A stretch of DNA of 64,000 bases from Micromonospora sp. CCTCC AA 2012012 (GCF_040499845.1 NZ_CP159342.1:1674001-1738000), one strand, 5' to 3'; shown: positions 17,144 through 25,956, numbered from the stretch's first letter. Translations and numbers: made by a program. Notes: generated from the sequence alone by a model not told the origin.

Positions 17144-18283
17144 TCAGTTGGTGGAGACCGGCGTCCCGTTCACTGCCGGCCGCTCCACGGGAGTTCCGGC
17201 GGTCGGCGCGATCCCGCTGCGGACGGCGTCCAGCAGTGCCATGCCCTGACCGGCCAACGACGCGACCACGCCGTTGAGCCCGTCGGCGCCGTTGAGCACC
17301 GTGACGTTGGCGCCTTGCAGGCCGGCGGCTGCGGCGCGCAGCATGTCGGGCAGCTGCTCGATCACCCGCTGGTCCAGGGCGATCCGGTTCTGCGCGGCGG
17401 CCGCCTCGGCGGAGAGCTTGGTGGCGTCGGCCTGCGCCTGGGCCAGCGTGCGGATCCGCTCCGCCTCCGCCTGGGCGGGACGGACCACTTCGGCGATCAG
17501 TTCGGCCTGCCTCAGCTCAGCGTTGCGCTCGGCCACCAGAGCCCGCTCGACCAGCACCTCCTGCTGAGCGCGCGCCGCCGCCAGCGGGCCGGCCTGGGCC
17601 GCGGTCTGCTGGGCCTGGTCGATCTCGGCCTGGTACTGGGCGCGGGCGATCGCGGTCTGTCGGGCGTACTCGGCCTGGTGGCGCACGCTTTCCTGCTGCG
17701 CCATCGCACTGGCCTGGTCCGCGGCGGCCTGCGCCACCTTGGCGTCCTGGTCGACCTTGGCCTGGTGCGGCGCGGCGAGCGCCCGGATGTAGCCGACGCC
17801 CTTGTCGTCGATGCTGCTGATCTGCAGGGAGTCGACGGCCAGGCCGATCCGGGCCATCTCGGTCTTGCTGGCGTCCACGATGGCGTCGGCGAGGGTCTGC
17901 TGCTCGCGGATGATCGACTCGACGGTCATGCTGCCGATGATGCTGCGCAGGTGGCCGCTGAAGATCCGCCCGACCAGGGTGGGCATCTGGCTCTGGTCGC
18001 CCTGGAAGCGCCGGGCGGCGGCGGCGATGGACTCGTGGTCGTCAGCGACCTTGAACGCGATGACGGCCTGCACGGTCAGCGTGATGCCCTGCTTGGTGTA
18101 GCAGTCCTCGACGACCTCGGCCTCCTGCATGGCGAGCGTGAGCCGGGTGGCTTTGGAGAAGACCGGCACCACGAAGACCCCGTGACCTGTGACGATCTTG
18201 AATGGCAGCGCATCCGCTCCCCGCTGCTTGCGTCCGCTGATGAGCAACGCCTCGTTGGGGGCGGGCACGCGGTATCCGAACAC
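17144..18283 (-). CDS. flotillin-like SPFH protein
   Basis: 379 residues from GTG 18283, with AGAAGG 8 nt upstream; the longer frame to 18337 runs into the preceding gene. The N-terminal half is an SPFH/band-7 domain (VPAPNEALLISG, FVVPVFSKATRLTL, TLVGRIFSGHLRSIIGSMTVESII); the second half is a long Ala/Gln/Glu coiled coil as in flotillins (about 180-310). There is no clear membrane helix at the N-terminus, so it probably attaches as a hairpin or by partners. It lies 17 nt after a short NfeD-like gene, the classic nfeD-flotillin order, suggesting a membrane-microdomain scaffold. Confidence 0.88.
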   Translation of the reverse strand: MFGYRVPAPNEALLISGRKQRGADALPFKIVTGHGVFVVPVFSKATRLTLAMQEAEVVEDCYTKQGITLTVQAVIAFKVADDHESIAAAARRFQGDQSQMPTLVGRIFSGHLRSIIGSMTVESIIREQQTLADAIVDASKTEMARIGLAVDSLQISSIDDKGVGYIRALAAPHQAKVDQDAKVAQAAADQASAMAQQESVRHQAEYARQTAIARAQYQAEIDQAQQTAAQAGPLAAARAQQEVLVERALVAERNAELRQAELIAEVVRPAQAEAERIRTLAQAQADATKLSAEAAAAQNRIALDQRVIEQLPDMLRAAAAGLQGANVTVLNGADGLNGVVASLAGQGMALLDAVRSGIAPTAGTPVERPAVNGTPVSTN

Positions 18284-18300
18284 TGGACGACCCTTCTGTC

Positions 18301-18537
18301 CTACCGGGGGCTCTCGCCCCCGGCCACGGTGGGCCATGGCTCGACGTCGACCTGGCGCGCGCCACGGTTGTTGATGATCAGTACCTCGGAGCCGGCCGGG
18401 ACCGGCGTCGACGCGTACGCGAGGTAATAGTGCGCGATACCGTCCACCATGACCCGGACCTCGCCAGGGCGATCACCGCCGCGCAGCGCGTGCACCACGC
18501 GCCCGATCCTGCCGACCAGCAACCGACCGTCCACCAT
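18301..18537 (-). CDS. short NfeD-like OB-fold protein
   Basis: 78 residues from ATG 18537 (GTG 18534 is equally possible; GGGGAG lies just before). The sequence GRIGRVVHAL...GEVRVMVDGIAHYYLAYASTPVPAGSEVLIINNRGARQVDVEPWP matches the C-terminal OB fold of NfeD proteins, without the protease or membrane parts. It is followed 17 nt later by a flotillin-like gene, whose assembly it probably assists. Confidence 0.72.
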   Translation of the reverse strand: MVDGRLLVGRIGRVVHALRGGDRPGEVRVMVDGIAHYYLAYASTPVPAGSEVLIINNRGARQVDVEPWPTVAGGESPR

Positions 18538-18713
18538 GCTCCCCGCGATCGGGCGCCGACCACTGCCCGCGCCCTCGCAGAGCATTGTCCGCCCGGATCG
18601 GCCAGGGGAAAAGGGGGCCGACGTCCCTCGGTGGCTCGGATATCATGCGTCGGTCGGCGTTGATCAACAACTGGATTCCTGCCGACGCCCGGCGTCGATG
18701 AGGAGACCGTCTG

Positions 18714-19412
18714 ATGGCACCTGTCACCGTGGTCACGGGCGGTTCGAGCGGGATCGGCGCGGCCACCGCCCGGGGACTGCTCAAGCAGGGGCACCGCGTG
18801 GCGGTCACCGGCCGCGATGCCGCGCGGCTGGCCGCTTTTGCCGCCTCCGCCGGGGCCGGGGAGCAGCTGCTGACGATCGTCGGTGACGCCGGCGACGCCA
18901 GCGCTGTCGCCGCGACCGTACGTCAGGTCGTGGACACCTGGGGGCGGCTCGACACCGTGATCGCCAACGCCGGTTTCTCCCTGCCCGGCACGCTGGAGGA
19001 CCACGACCCCGAGGCCATGCGTTCCATGGTCCTGACCAACGTCCTCGGCCCGGCTCTGCTGGTGCGCGAGACCCTGCCGTACCTGCGGGAGTCCAAGGGC
19101 CGGATCGTGGTCGTCGGTTCGGTCGCGGGCATCAGGAACACGCCCGGCAACATGTACTCGGTCACCAAGTGGGCCGTGCACGCGCTGGTCGAGAACGTCC
19201 GGCTGCTGGTGGCCAAGGACCGCGTCGGGGTCACGCTCGTCGCCCCCGGCGTGGTGGACAGCCCGTTCTGGGACGAGCGCGGCGGAACCCCGCAGGCGGC
19301 ACCGGCGCTGACCGTCGAGCAGATCGCCGACACGATCCTGTTCGCCGTCAACCAGCCCGAGGGCGTCGACGTCAGCCAACTCGTGGTGCGGCCCACCGGC
19401 CAGCTCGGCTGA
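18714..19412 (+). CDS. short-chain dehydrogenase/reductase
   Basis: 232 residues, ATG 18714 with GATGAGGAG upstream. Classical SDR: TGGSSGIG cofactor motif at residues 9-16, NAG near 89, catalytic Ser in VVVGSVAG and Tyr-x-x-x-Lys as YSVTK. The Arg in VTGRD after the second strand suggests NADPH preference. The substrate is not predictable and neighbours give no pathway. Confidence 0.9.
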   Translation: MAPVTVVTGGSSGIGAATARGLLKQGHRVAVTGRDAARLAAFAASAGAGEQLLTIVGDAGDASAVAATVRQVVDTWGRLDTVIANAGFSLPGTLEDHDPEAMRSMVLTNVLGPALLVRETLPYLRESKGRIVVVGSVAGIRNTPGNMYSVTKWAVHALVENVRLLVAKDRVGVTLVAPGVVDSPFWDERGGTPQAAPALTVEQIADTILFAVNQPEGVDVSQLVVRPTGQLG

Positions 19413-19512
19413 GACCCCGGGTGCGCAGCCAGGCCGACGAGTCGAACGAGACCGGCGCGCGCACCCCCCGCTCGCTGACGCGTCGACCGCCCGACCGGCG
19501 CCGTCGTGGCGC

Positions 19513-19518
19513 TAGACT
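19513..19518 (+). promoter_or_regulatory. -10 box TAGACT, leaderless start at 19527
   Basis: TANNNT 8 nt before the ATG with no ribosome binding site between, so transcription probably begins at the start codon. Confidence 0.55.
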
Positions 19519-19526
19519 CGCCGGCC

Positions 19527-20084
19527 ATGGGATCGCTGACCTTCAGCCTCAACGTCACCCTGGACGGTTGCGTCGACCACCAGGAGGGGATCGCCGACGA
19601 CGAGACGCACGCCTTCTTCACCCGTCTCATGGACGAGAGCGGGGCGATGCTGTGGGGCCGCGTCACCTACGAGCTGATGGAGAGCTACTGGCCGGCCGTC
19701 GCCCGCGGCGACCAGGAGGCGCCGCCGGCCCTGCACGAGTGGGCGGTCAAGCTGGAGGCCAAACCCAAGTACGTGGTGTCGTCGACGCGCGGGGACTTCG
19801 GGTGGGCCAACAGCCACCAGATCGTCGGCGATCTGCGCGAGGGCGTGCAGAAGCTCAAGGACGCGACCCCGGCCGGAGTCCTCCTCGGAAGCGGCAAGCT
19901 CGCGACCGCGCTCGACCGGCTGGACCTGATCGACGAGTACAGGCTGCTCGTCCAGCCCAGGATCGTCGGCCACGGCCCGACGCTGTACCAGGACGGGCTG
20001 CCCGGCACGCGCCGGCTCGAGCTGCTCTCGGCGGAGCCGATGAGCAACGGCGTGGTGGCCGTGCACTACCGCCGCGCGCGCTGA
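19527..20084 (+). CDS. DHFR/RibD C-terminal family reductase
   Basis: 185 residues from ATG 19527, chosen because a TANNNT box lies 8 nt before it. The pattern FSLNVTLDGCVD at the start, MLWGRVTYELM and LLGSGKLATALDRLDLIDEYRLLVQPRIVGHGPTLY is that of the RibD C-terminal/dihydrofolate-reductase-like NADPH reductases common in actinobacteria. The true substrate is unknown; no folate or riboflavin genes adjoin it. Confidence 0.88.
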   Translation: MGSLTFSLNVTLDGCVDHQEGIADDETHAFFTRLMDESGAMLWGRVTYELMESYWPAVARGDQEAPPALHEWAVKLEAKPKYVVSSTRGDFGWANSHQIVGDLREGVQKLKDATPAGVLLGSGKLATALDRLDLIDEYRLLVQPRIVGHGPTLYQDGLPGTRRLELLSAEPMSNGVVAVHYRRAR

Positions 20085-20225
20085 ACCACCGGAGTCCATC
20101 GCGGTCGGCTCACCGGCGGTTCGGCGTCCTCCGAACCCATCGCCCGGGTCGGCGGGAGCCGGCCGCGGCTGGTTTCCGCCCGGGTCGCGCTGACACCGCA
20201 CCCGGCCGGGCGTGAGGATGTACGC

Positions 20226-21050
20226 ATGAGTTCGTCGTCGCGGCGCACCCCTGGGTCTGCCCCGGATCAGCGCTACCTGCTCGACAACGCCCGGGTGGAG
20301 GCGGGCGAGCGGTTCACCTGGTTGGCCGAGCTGTTCGACGGTGTCACCCGGGGGCACTTCGACCGGCTCGGAGTGCGGGCGGGCTGGCGCTGCTGGGAAG
20401 TCGGTGCCGGAGGCCCCGGCATTCCCCAGGCACTCGCCACGGCCGTCGGGCCAACCGGTCACGTGCTGGCCACGGACCTCGATCCGGCCTGGTTGGACCC
20501 GCACGGCGGGTACGAAGTGCTCCGGCACGACGTCGTGGCGGACCCGCCGCCGCAGATGGGCGCGTTCGACCTGGTGCACGCGCGGCTCGTACTCGTTCAC
20601 GTGCCCGACCGTGCCCGGGCCCTGGCGACGATGGTGGCGGCGCTGCGGCCGGGCGGTTGGCTGTTGGTGGAGGACGCCGACACCGAGCTGCAGCCGCTCG
20701 CCTGCCTGGATGAGGTCGGCCCGGCGCAGCAGCGCGCCAACCGGCTGCGGCGTGCCGTCCGGGAGTTGATGACCCGCCGCGGCGCCGATCTGCGCTACGG
20801 CCGTACGCTGCCGCGGGCGTTGCGTGCGGCGGGCCTGGTCGATGTCTGTGCGGCCGGCTGCTTCCCGGTCGGCGGGGTGGCCTGCGACCGGCTGGAGACC
20901 GCGACGGTACGCATGGTCCGCGCCGAGTTGCTCGCCGCAGGGCTGGCCGACGACGCCGAGATCGACGCGCACCTGGCCGCCGTCGACGCCGGCGAACTCG
21001 ACCTCACCCTCGCGCCGCTGATCTCGGCGTGGGGACGCCGCCCGGGCTGA
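20226..21050 (+). CDS. class I SAM-dependent methyltransferase
   Basis: 274 residues, ATG 20226 with GTGAGG about 8 nt upstream. Contains the SAM motif EVGAGGPGI (about 60), the acidic VLATDLDPAWLD after strand 2, and FDLVHARLVLVHVPDRARAL. The N-terminus YLLDNARVEAGERFTWLAELFD matches the family of small-molecule methyltransferases with a helical lid. The acceptor cannot be told, and it stands alone between unrelated genes. Confidence 0.87.
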   Translation: MSSSSRRTPGSAPDQRYLLDNARVEAGERFTWLAELFDGVTRGHFDRLGVRAGWRCWEVGAGGPGIPQALATAVGPTGHVLATDLDPAWLDPHGGYEVLRHDVVADPPPQMGAFDLVHARLVLVHVPDRARALATMVAALRPGGWLLVEDADTELQPLACLDEVGPAQQRANRLRRAVRELMTRRGADLRYGRTLPRALRAAGLVDVCAAGCFPVGGVACDRLETATVRMVRAELLAAGLADDAEIDAHLAAVDAGELDLTLAPLISAWGRRPG

Positions 21051-21148
21051 GCACACTCCCCGAAGCCCCCGGAGGTGACCGGGTGGCGGCATGAGCGGGC
21101 CGCCACCCCACCGCGATCACCACTGCGGACGGGGACTCGGAGCGCCGG

Positions 21149-21592
21149 TCACCCCGCCGGGACGGCGTCGATCTGGTCGAAGGAGAGCGACTGCCCGCAC
21201 GAGGCGCAGCTGAACCGCTCTGTGAGTCGCCCGCCGCAGCCCCGGTGCAGCAGCGCCCGCGGCGGCCCACCCTCGGCCGGGTAGTGCCGGTCGCCCCACA
21301 TCATCAGCAGCGCGACGACCGGAAACAGCTCCCGGCCCTTGGGCGTCGGCACGTACTCGAACCGGTCCGGGCGACGCTGATAGGGGCGGCGCTCCAGCAC
21401 GCCGTGCTCCACCAGGCGCGTGAGGCGTCGGGTGAGGACCGTCCGTGGCACGCCGACGCTCTCGGCCAGCTCGTCGAAGCGGCACCGGCCGAGCAGGACA
21501 TCCCGCAGGATCAGCAGCGTCCACCGCTCACCGACCACTTCGAGGGTGCGCGCCACCGAGCAGACCTGGTCGGGGTAGTCGTTGGCGAGCAC
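21149..21592 (-). CDS. HxlR-family transcriptional regulator
   Basis: 147 residues from GTG 21592, which has TAGGAT 6 nt upstream and no ribosome binding site (leaderless). A winged helix (CSVARTLEVVGERWTLLILRDVLLGRCRFDELAESVGVPRTVLTRRLTRLVEHGVLERRPYQRRP) typical of HxlR proteins, followed by a C-terminal tail with HRGCGG and CASCG cysteines. The latter could bind zinc or act as a thiol/electrophile switch. Divergent from an SDR gene only 58 bases away, which it probably controls together with itself. Confidence 0.92.
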   Translation of the reverse strand: MLANDYPDQVCSVARTLEVVGERWTLLILRDVLLGRCRFDELAESVGVPRTVLTRRLTRLVEHGVLERRPYQRRPDRFEYVPTPKGRELFPVVALLMMWGDRHYPAEGGPPRALLHRGCGGRLTERFSCASCGQSLSFDQIDAVPAG

Positions 21593-21598
21593 GGGCCG

Positions 21599-21604
21599 AT
21601 CCTA
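21599..21604 (-). promoter_or_regulatory. -10 box TAGGAT for the HxlR gene
   Basis: On the minus strand TAGGAT lies 6 nt before the GTG at 21592. It sits within the 58-base spacer shared with the divergent SDR promoter. Confidence 0.55.
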
Positions 21605-21637
21605 ACAAGTGGGTAGCGTGACGAGACCCACGACCGA

Positions 21638-21643
21638 TAAAGT
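21638..21643 (+). promoter_or_regulatory. -10 box TAAAGT for the SDR gene
   Basis: TAAAGT 7 nt before GTG 21651, no ribosome binding site; back to back with the HxlR promoter. Confidence 0.55.
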
Positions 21644-21650
21644 CAGTCTC

Positions 21651-22532
21651 GTGAAGCTACCGACTGCGGAGGGAACCCTTCGCCGCCCTTCCGCCTTCCG
21701 GCGGCGCTACGGCCCGTGGGCGCTGGTCACCGGCGCCTCGTCCGGCATCGGCCGGGCCATGGCGACCGCGATCGCCTCGACCGGCATCAACGTGATCGCG
21801 GTCGCCCGCCGCGGTGAGGAACTCGCCGAGGTCGCCGCGACGCTCCGGCAGCGCCACGGCGTCCAGACCCGGGTCGTCGCCGCCGATCTGGGGACGCCGC
21901 AGGGAACGCAGGCCGTCCACGACGCGACCGCACAACTGGACATCGGCCTCCTGGTCGCGGCCGCCGGCTTCGGAACGAGTGGACCATTCGTCGACGCCGA
22001 CCCGGCGACGGAGCAGTCCATGCTCGACGTCAACTGCCGGGCCGTGCTGGACCTCACCCACACGGCGGCGCTCCGGATGACGCGCCGAGGCGGGGGAGGG
22101 ATAGTGCTGCTGGCATCCCTGGTGGGCCGGCAGGGAACGCCGCAGGCGGCCCACTACGCGGCGACCAAGGCGTACGTGCAGGCGCTCGGTGAGGCGCTCC
22201 ACGTGGAGTTGCGTCCCCGCGGCGTCGACGTCGTCACCAGCACCCCGGGCCCGGTCACCTCCGGCTTCGGCGACCGGGCCGGCATGCGCCTCACCACCGC
22301 CGCGCAACCGATGCAGGTGGCGCAGGCGACGCTCAACGCTCTCGGGCGACGGATGACCGTCAGTCCCGGCCCCCTGTCCAAGACCCTGGCCTGGTCGCTG
22401 GCCCCGCTGCCCCGGCCGCTGCGGACCAGGATCATGGGACGGGTGATGAGCGGCCTGGTGGCAGCCCCGGAACACCGCGACCCCGGCCCCGGCAGCCATC
22501 CTCGACTCGCCCAGGACAGCCCCGCCGGATAG
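21651..22532 (+). CDS. short-chain dehydrogenase, HxlR-linked
   Basis: 293 residues. GTG 21651 is preferred over GTG 21609 because a TANNNT box sits 7 nt before it. SDR features: TGASSGIG, NVIAVARRG (Arg suggests NADPH), a shortened AAAGFG in place of NAG, Ser in VLLASLVG and YAATK for Tyr-x-x-x-Lys. The C-terminal 60 residues are an extra basic, partly hydrophobic tail (LAWSLAPLPRPLRTRIMGRVMSG), as in SDRs acting on lipid-like substrates. The divergent HxlR sensor suggests induction by a reactive carbonyl or quinone. Confidence 0.9.
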   Translation: MKLPTAEGTLRRPSAFRRRYGPWALVTGASSGIGRAMATAIASTGINVIAVARRGEELAEVAATLRQRHGVQTRVVAADLGTPQGTQAVHDATAQLDIGLLVAAAGFGTSGPFVDADPATEQSMLDVNCRAVLDLTHTAALRMTRRGGGGIVLLASLVGRQGTPQAAHYAATKAYVQALGEALHVELRPRGVDVVTSTPGPVTSGFGDRAGMRLTTAAQPMQVAQATLNALGRRMTVSPGPLSKTLAWSLAPLPRPLRTRIMGRVMSGLVAAPEHRDPGPGSHPRLAQDSPAG

Positions 22533-22553
22533 CGCAGTAGGGGTGCCGCGCGC

Positions 22554-23540
22554 TCAGCCGTCGATGTCGACGACCACCTTGCCCTGCGTGGCACCCCTGC
22601 CGACCACGTCGTGCGCCTCGCCGACCGTGCCGAGAGTGAACCGACGTGGGTCGAGCCGGGGGCGCAGCTCACCGGCGTCGGCCAGTGCCGCGCCCGCACG
22701 CAGGATCTCGCCGTGGTGTTCGCGGCGCTGCCCGGTCAGCAGGGGCAGCAGGGTGAACACCCCGGAATAGGTCGCGCCGCGGAACGACAGCGGCGCGAGG
22801 GAGTGCGTCCCCCAGCCCAACGCGCTGACGACGTGTCCGTGGTAGGTGCGCACCGCCGCGAACGACGCGTCGAGCGTCGAGCCGCCCACGTTGTCGGCGA
22901 CGACGTCGAAGCCCTCACCTGCGGTGTACGCCGCGACGTACTCCTCCACGCTGGTGGCGCGGTAGTCGATCGGCACGGCGCCCAGGCTCTCGATCACCCC
23001 CAGGCTGGACGGGCCACCCGTGGCGTACACCTCGGCGCCCCGGGCCCGAGCGAGCTGGACGGCGACGTGCCCGACACCGCCGGCACCCCCGTGCACCAGC
23101 ACCTTCTGCCCGGCGTGGACCCCGGCGCGGTCGACCAACCCCTCCCAGGAGGTGATCAGGGCCAGCGGCAGGGCGGCGGCCTCCCGCATCGACAGCGCGC
23201 GCGGCTTGCGCGCCAGCAGCCGGGCGTCCACGGCGGCGTACTCGGCCAGCGAGCCCTGCAGATCGCCGACGCCGCCGGTGAGTCCGTACACCTCGTCACC
23301 GGGCGCGAAGCCCGTGACGGCCGGGCCCACGGCGACGACGACGCCGGCGAGGTCCATGCCGAGGACCGCCGGCGGTCGTACGCGGGCGTGCGGAGCCTTC
23401 CCGGCCTGGATCTTCGTGTCCAACGGGTTGACGCCGCTGGCCCCGATCCGCACGAGCACCTGGCCGGTGCCGGCGACGGGTTGATCGATCTCGTCGACCC
23501 GCAGGGGAGCACCGAATTCTCGCAGTACCACCGCACGCAT
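22554..23540 (-). CDS. MDR-superfamily NADPH:quinone oxidoreductase
   Basis: 328 residues from ATG 23540; the frame is open for 175 more codons upstream but over another gene. Medium-chain dehydrogenase without structural zinc: GMDLAGVVVAVGPAV, GDEVYGL, the nucleotide motif VHGGAGGVGHVAVQLARARGAEVYATG. It belongs with zeta-crystallin/QOR-like reductases that reduce quinones or enones. It converges on the SDR at 21651-22532, and the monooxygenase-like gene lies 53 bases upstream on the same strand; a small redox or detoxification set is plausible. Confidence 0.9.
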   Translation of the reverse strand: MRAVVLREFGAPLRVDEIDQPVAGTGQVLVRIGASGVNPLDTKIQAGKAPHARVRPPAVLGMDLAGVVVAVGPAVTGFAPGDEVYGLTGGVGDLQGSLAEYAAVDARLLARKPRALSMREAAALPLALITSWEGLVDRAGVHAGQKVLVHGGAGGVGHVAVQLARARGAEVYATGGPSSLGVIESLGAVPIDYRATSVEEYVAAYTAGEGFDVVADNVGGSTLDASFAAVRTYHGHVVSALGWGTHSLAPLSFRGATYSGVFTLLPLLTGQRREHHGEILRAGAALADAGELRPRLDPRRFTLGTVGEAHDVVGRGATQGKVVVDIDG

Positions 23541-23593
23541 GCCGGCCTGTCCTTCCTGTTCTCGAGGCCTCCCAGGGACGCTGGTCGACTGGA

Positions 23594-23896
23594 TCAGGTG
23601 AGGTGGTGCAGCACGGGGGCGATCCGGAAGTCGACCGTGGCGTGGTCGATGGTGGCGTGCACCGGGGAGTCGGCCATCTCGGTCATGATCCCCGAGGCGC
23701 TGCGCCGGGCGTCGGCGGCGGAGTCCCAGGCGACGATGTCGGTGATCGTGCCGTCGTCGGCCTGGGTGATCCGGCGCCACCGGAAGCCCGGCTGCCGCCG
23801 CAGGTAGTCGTCGATGTCCTCGTTGGCGGCGAGGAAGTCGGCGCCGGTGCGGCCGGGGGCGAGCCGGAACGTCGTCATTTCGAGTGCCTCGCTCAA
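23594..23896 (-). CDS. small dimeric alpha/beta-barrel protein
   Basis: 100 residues from TTG 23896: a textbook AGGAGG lies 6 nt before it, better than the ATG at 23878. The sequence (MTTFRLAPGRTGADFLAANEDIDDYLRRQPGFRWRRITQADDGTITDIVAWDSAADA) matches the ferredoxin-like fold of antibiotic-monooxygenase/EthD-type proteins, which dimerise into a barrel. Its ligand or reaction is unknown. Probably co-transcribed with the downstream quinone oxidoreductase. Confidence 0.75.
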   Translation of the reverse strand: MSEALEMTTFRLAPGRTGADFLAANEDIDDYLRRQPGFRWRRITQADDGTITDIVAWDSAADARRSASGIMTEMADSPVHATIDHATVDFRIAPVLHHLT

Positions 23897-24078
23897 AGTC
23901 GTCCTCCTGACCTGCGGTTTGCGGCTGTTGCCGCTTGCCCAACGATCCGGTGGGCATGCGCGCCCGGAAGGGCGAGGTTTCCGGGACGCACGTGACCCAG
24001 GGACGCCCTACGTTCACCCGGTTCCGTGCCCACCTGTCCGGTCCGCCGTGAACGGGACGCGACAACGGGCATTTCGCC

Positions 24079-24084
24079 TACCCT
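24079..24084 (+). promoter_or_regulatory. -10 box TACCCT, leaderless start at 24092
   Basis: TACCCT 7 nt before GTG 24092. It lies in the 195-base divergent spacer with the barrel-protein gene. Confidence 0.5.
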
Positions 24085-24091
24085 GGGCAGG

Positions 24092-24640
24092 GTGGTGATC
24101 AGCACCGGCCGACTGCGGTTCGGCCCGGATAACGGACGGATGCTGCTGCGTACGGGCCGCGCGGGCGTCGGCTCGGCCGTCGGCCACGACCTGACCATCG
24201 AGGTCACCGACTGGTCGGCGCAGGTCGACGTGCCCGAGACAGGGGCGGCGGACGCCACCGTGACAGCTCACGTCGAGCTCGGTTCCCTGGCCGTGCGGGA
24301 GGGCAGCGGCGGCGCGCGTCCGCTGACCGACAAGGACCGGGGCGAGATCGAGACCAACGCCCGGCGGACGCTGGACGTCCCACACCACCCGAGGGCCACC
24401 TTCGACTCCACCAGGGTCACCACCGCCGACGACTGCACCACCGTCAGCGGAACTCTCAGCCTGCACGGGGTCACCGCCCCCATCGACGTGCAGGTGCGGG
24501 AGGTGGCCCCCGACCGGTACCGCGCCACGACGGTGGTGACCCAGTCGGCCTACGGCATCAAGCCGTACTCGGCCTTCCTCGGCGCGCTCAAGGTCCGTGA
24601 CGACGTCCAGGTGGAGATCGAGTTCCGGCCGGGAGGGTGA
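24092..24640 (+). CDS. YceI-family protein
   Basis: 182 residues from GTG 24092. The lipocalin-like YceI pattern is clear: VGSAVGHDLTIEVTDWSAQVDV, LDVPHHPRATFDSTRV, GTLSLHGVTAPIDVQVRE and YGIKPYSAFLGALKVRDDVQVEIEF. There is no signal peptide, so unlike E. coli YceI it is probably cytoplasmic. Family members bind isoprenoid or amphiphilic lipids; the ligand here is unknown. Confidence 0.9.
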   Translation: MVISTGRLRFGPDNGRMLLRTGRAGVGSAVGHDLTIEVTDWSAQVDVPETGAADATVTAHVELGSLAVREGSGGARPLTDKDRGEIETNARRTLDVPHHPRATFDSTRVTTADDCTTVSGTLSLHGVTAPIDVQVREVAPDRYRATTVVTQSAYGIKPYSAFLGALKVRDDVQVEIEFRPGG

Positions 24641-24675
24641 CCTCCGGGTCGCCCGGCTTCCCGCCCGACGTGTCG

Positions 24676-25095
24676 CTATCCGGGCTCGGGCGGCCGGTCG
24701 ACCTGGGCGGCCAGCCGTTTCGGCGCCAGCACGCGGTAGCTCTCCGTCAGCAGCTCGGCGACCTCGTCCCAGCCGACCGTGCCGTCCAGCACCATGCCGA
24801 CCACGTCCGCCGCCCAGTCCGGCTTGTAGAACGGGTGGCCGCCGCCGATCAGCCCGCCGATCTCGTCGCCGGGTGACCGGAACGTCAGCACACAGAACGG
24901 CTGGTCGGTCGCGGCGGCCCGGGCGCGGGCCGCCGGATGGTCGGGACCGACCGCGAGCACGTGGGCGAACGTGCGCTTGCGGATCCGCCAGCGCGTGCCC
25001 ACCCACGCCGGCTCCTCGTAGGTCTCCGGTAGCCCGAGGCAGACGGGCCGGAGCCGGTCGAGGATCTCGGGTGGGACGTCGCCGGGGCCGGTCAC
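24676..25095 (-). CDS. MmcQ/YjbR-family DNA-binding-fold protein
   Basis: 139 residues from GTG 25095, supported by a TAGCGT box 7 nt upstream (an upstream GTG at 25125 is open too). The pattern LGLPETYEEPAWVGTRWRIRKRTFAHVL...FYKPDWAADVVGMVLDGTVGWDEVAELLTESYRVLAPKRL is the MmcQ/YjbR (CyaY-like fold) family. Its function is not established. Confidence 0.9.
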   Translation of the reverse strand: MTGPGDVPPEILDRLRPVCLGLPETYEEPAWVGTRWRIRKRTFAHVLAVGPDHPAARARAAATDQPFCVLTFRSPGDEIGGLIGGGHPFYKPDWAADVVGMVLDGTVGWDEVAELLTESYRVLAPKRLAAQVDRPPEPG

Positions 25096-25102
25096 GCCCC
25101 GG

Positions 25103-25108
25103 ACGCTA
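25103..25108 (-). promoter_or_regulatory. -10 box TAGCGT for the MmcQ/YjbR gene
   Basis: Minus-strand TAGCGT 7 nt before GTG 25095, no ribosome binding site. Confidence 0.5.
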
Positions 25109-25233
25109 TCCGGCACCTCCGACACTCCCGCCCAGCCGCACCACGACAGCGGCCCCGCCCCGGACCCCGAGGGCCGACGGGCCGGGACGGATCCGGCACC
25201 GAATCACACCTGCGGCGCGGGTGGCCGGGTGAG

Positions 25234-25239
25234 TAGGGT
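25234..25239 (+). promoter_or_regulatory. -10 box TAGGGT, leaderless start at 25246
   Basis: TAGGGT 6 nt before GTG 25246, no ribosome binding site; it would drive the nucleotidyltransferase pair. Confidence 0.55.
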
Positions 25240-25245
25240 GCGGCG

Positions 25246-25956
25246 GTGACGTACCGCGAACCCGACAAGGCGATGGACCGGCTGGTCGACGACCGGACGA
25301 TCCTCCAGGTCGTCGTGGGGTCCCACGCGTTCGGTCTGGCCGGTCCCGGCTCGGACACCGACCGGCGCGGGGTGTACGCGCTGCCGGCCGCCGCCTTCTG
25401 GGGCCTGACCAAACCGGCGAAGCACCACGAGGGCCCCCAGCCGGAGCAGTTGCGCTGGGAGGTGGAGCGGGTCTGCGTCCTCGGCCTGGCGGCGAACCCG
25501 AACGTGCTGGAGGTGCTGCACTCTCCGCTGGTGGAGATCTGCACGCCGGTCGGCGACGAGTTGCGGGCGCTCGCCCCGGCGTTCCTGTCCCGGCGGGTGG
25601 CCGACACCTATCTGGGCTACGCCGCCGCCCAGTTCGCCAAGGCCGAGCGGGGTGTCGCCCGGTCCGGTACGCCGACGTGGCGGCACGTCGTACACCTGAT
25701 CCGGCTGCTCACCGCGGGCGGGCACCTGGTGCGGACGGGGGAGTTGGTGCTGGACGTGGGCGCGGACCGGGACCGGCTGCTCGCGGTCAAGGCCGGTCGG
25801 CTGCCGTGGACGGAGGTCGCCGCCTGGCGGGACCGCCTGGTGGCCGAGCTGGTGCGGGACCTGGACGCCAGCCCGCTTCCCGACCATCCCGACGAGGCCC
25901 GGGTGGACCAGTGGTTGATCTCGGTACGACGCCGCTCGGTGGAGGAGATGGCATGA
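25246..25956 (+). CDS. minimal nucleotidyltransferase, first of a pair
   Basis: 236 residues. Polymerase-beta-type fold signature near the N-terminus: VVGSHAFGLAGPGSDTDRRGVY, the GS followed by D-x-D metal ligands. The rest is helical (LIRLLTAGGHLVRTGELVLDV), as in the YcgL/RlaP-like nucleotidyltransferases linked to RNA repair. Its stop overlaps the start of a second related gene (ATGA). The nucleotide and acceptor are unknown. Confidence 0.85.
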   Translation: MTYREPDKAMDRLVDDRTILQVVVGSHAFGLAGPGSDTDRRGVYALPAAAFWGLTKPAKHHEGPQPEQLRWEVERVCVLGLAANPNVLEVLHSPLVEICTPVGDELRALAPAFLSRRVADTYLGYAAAQFAKAERGVARSGTPTWRHVVHLIRLLTAGGHLVRTGELVLDVGADRDRLLAVKAGRLPWTEVAAWRDRLVAELVRDLDASPLPDHPDEARVDQWLISVRRRSVEEMA

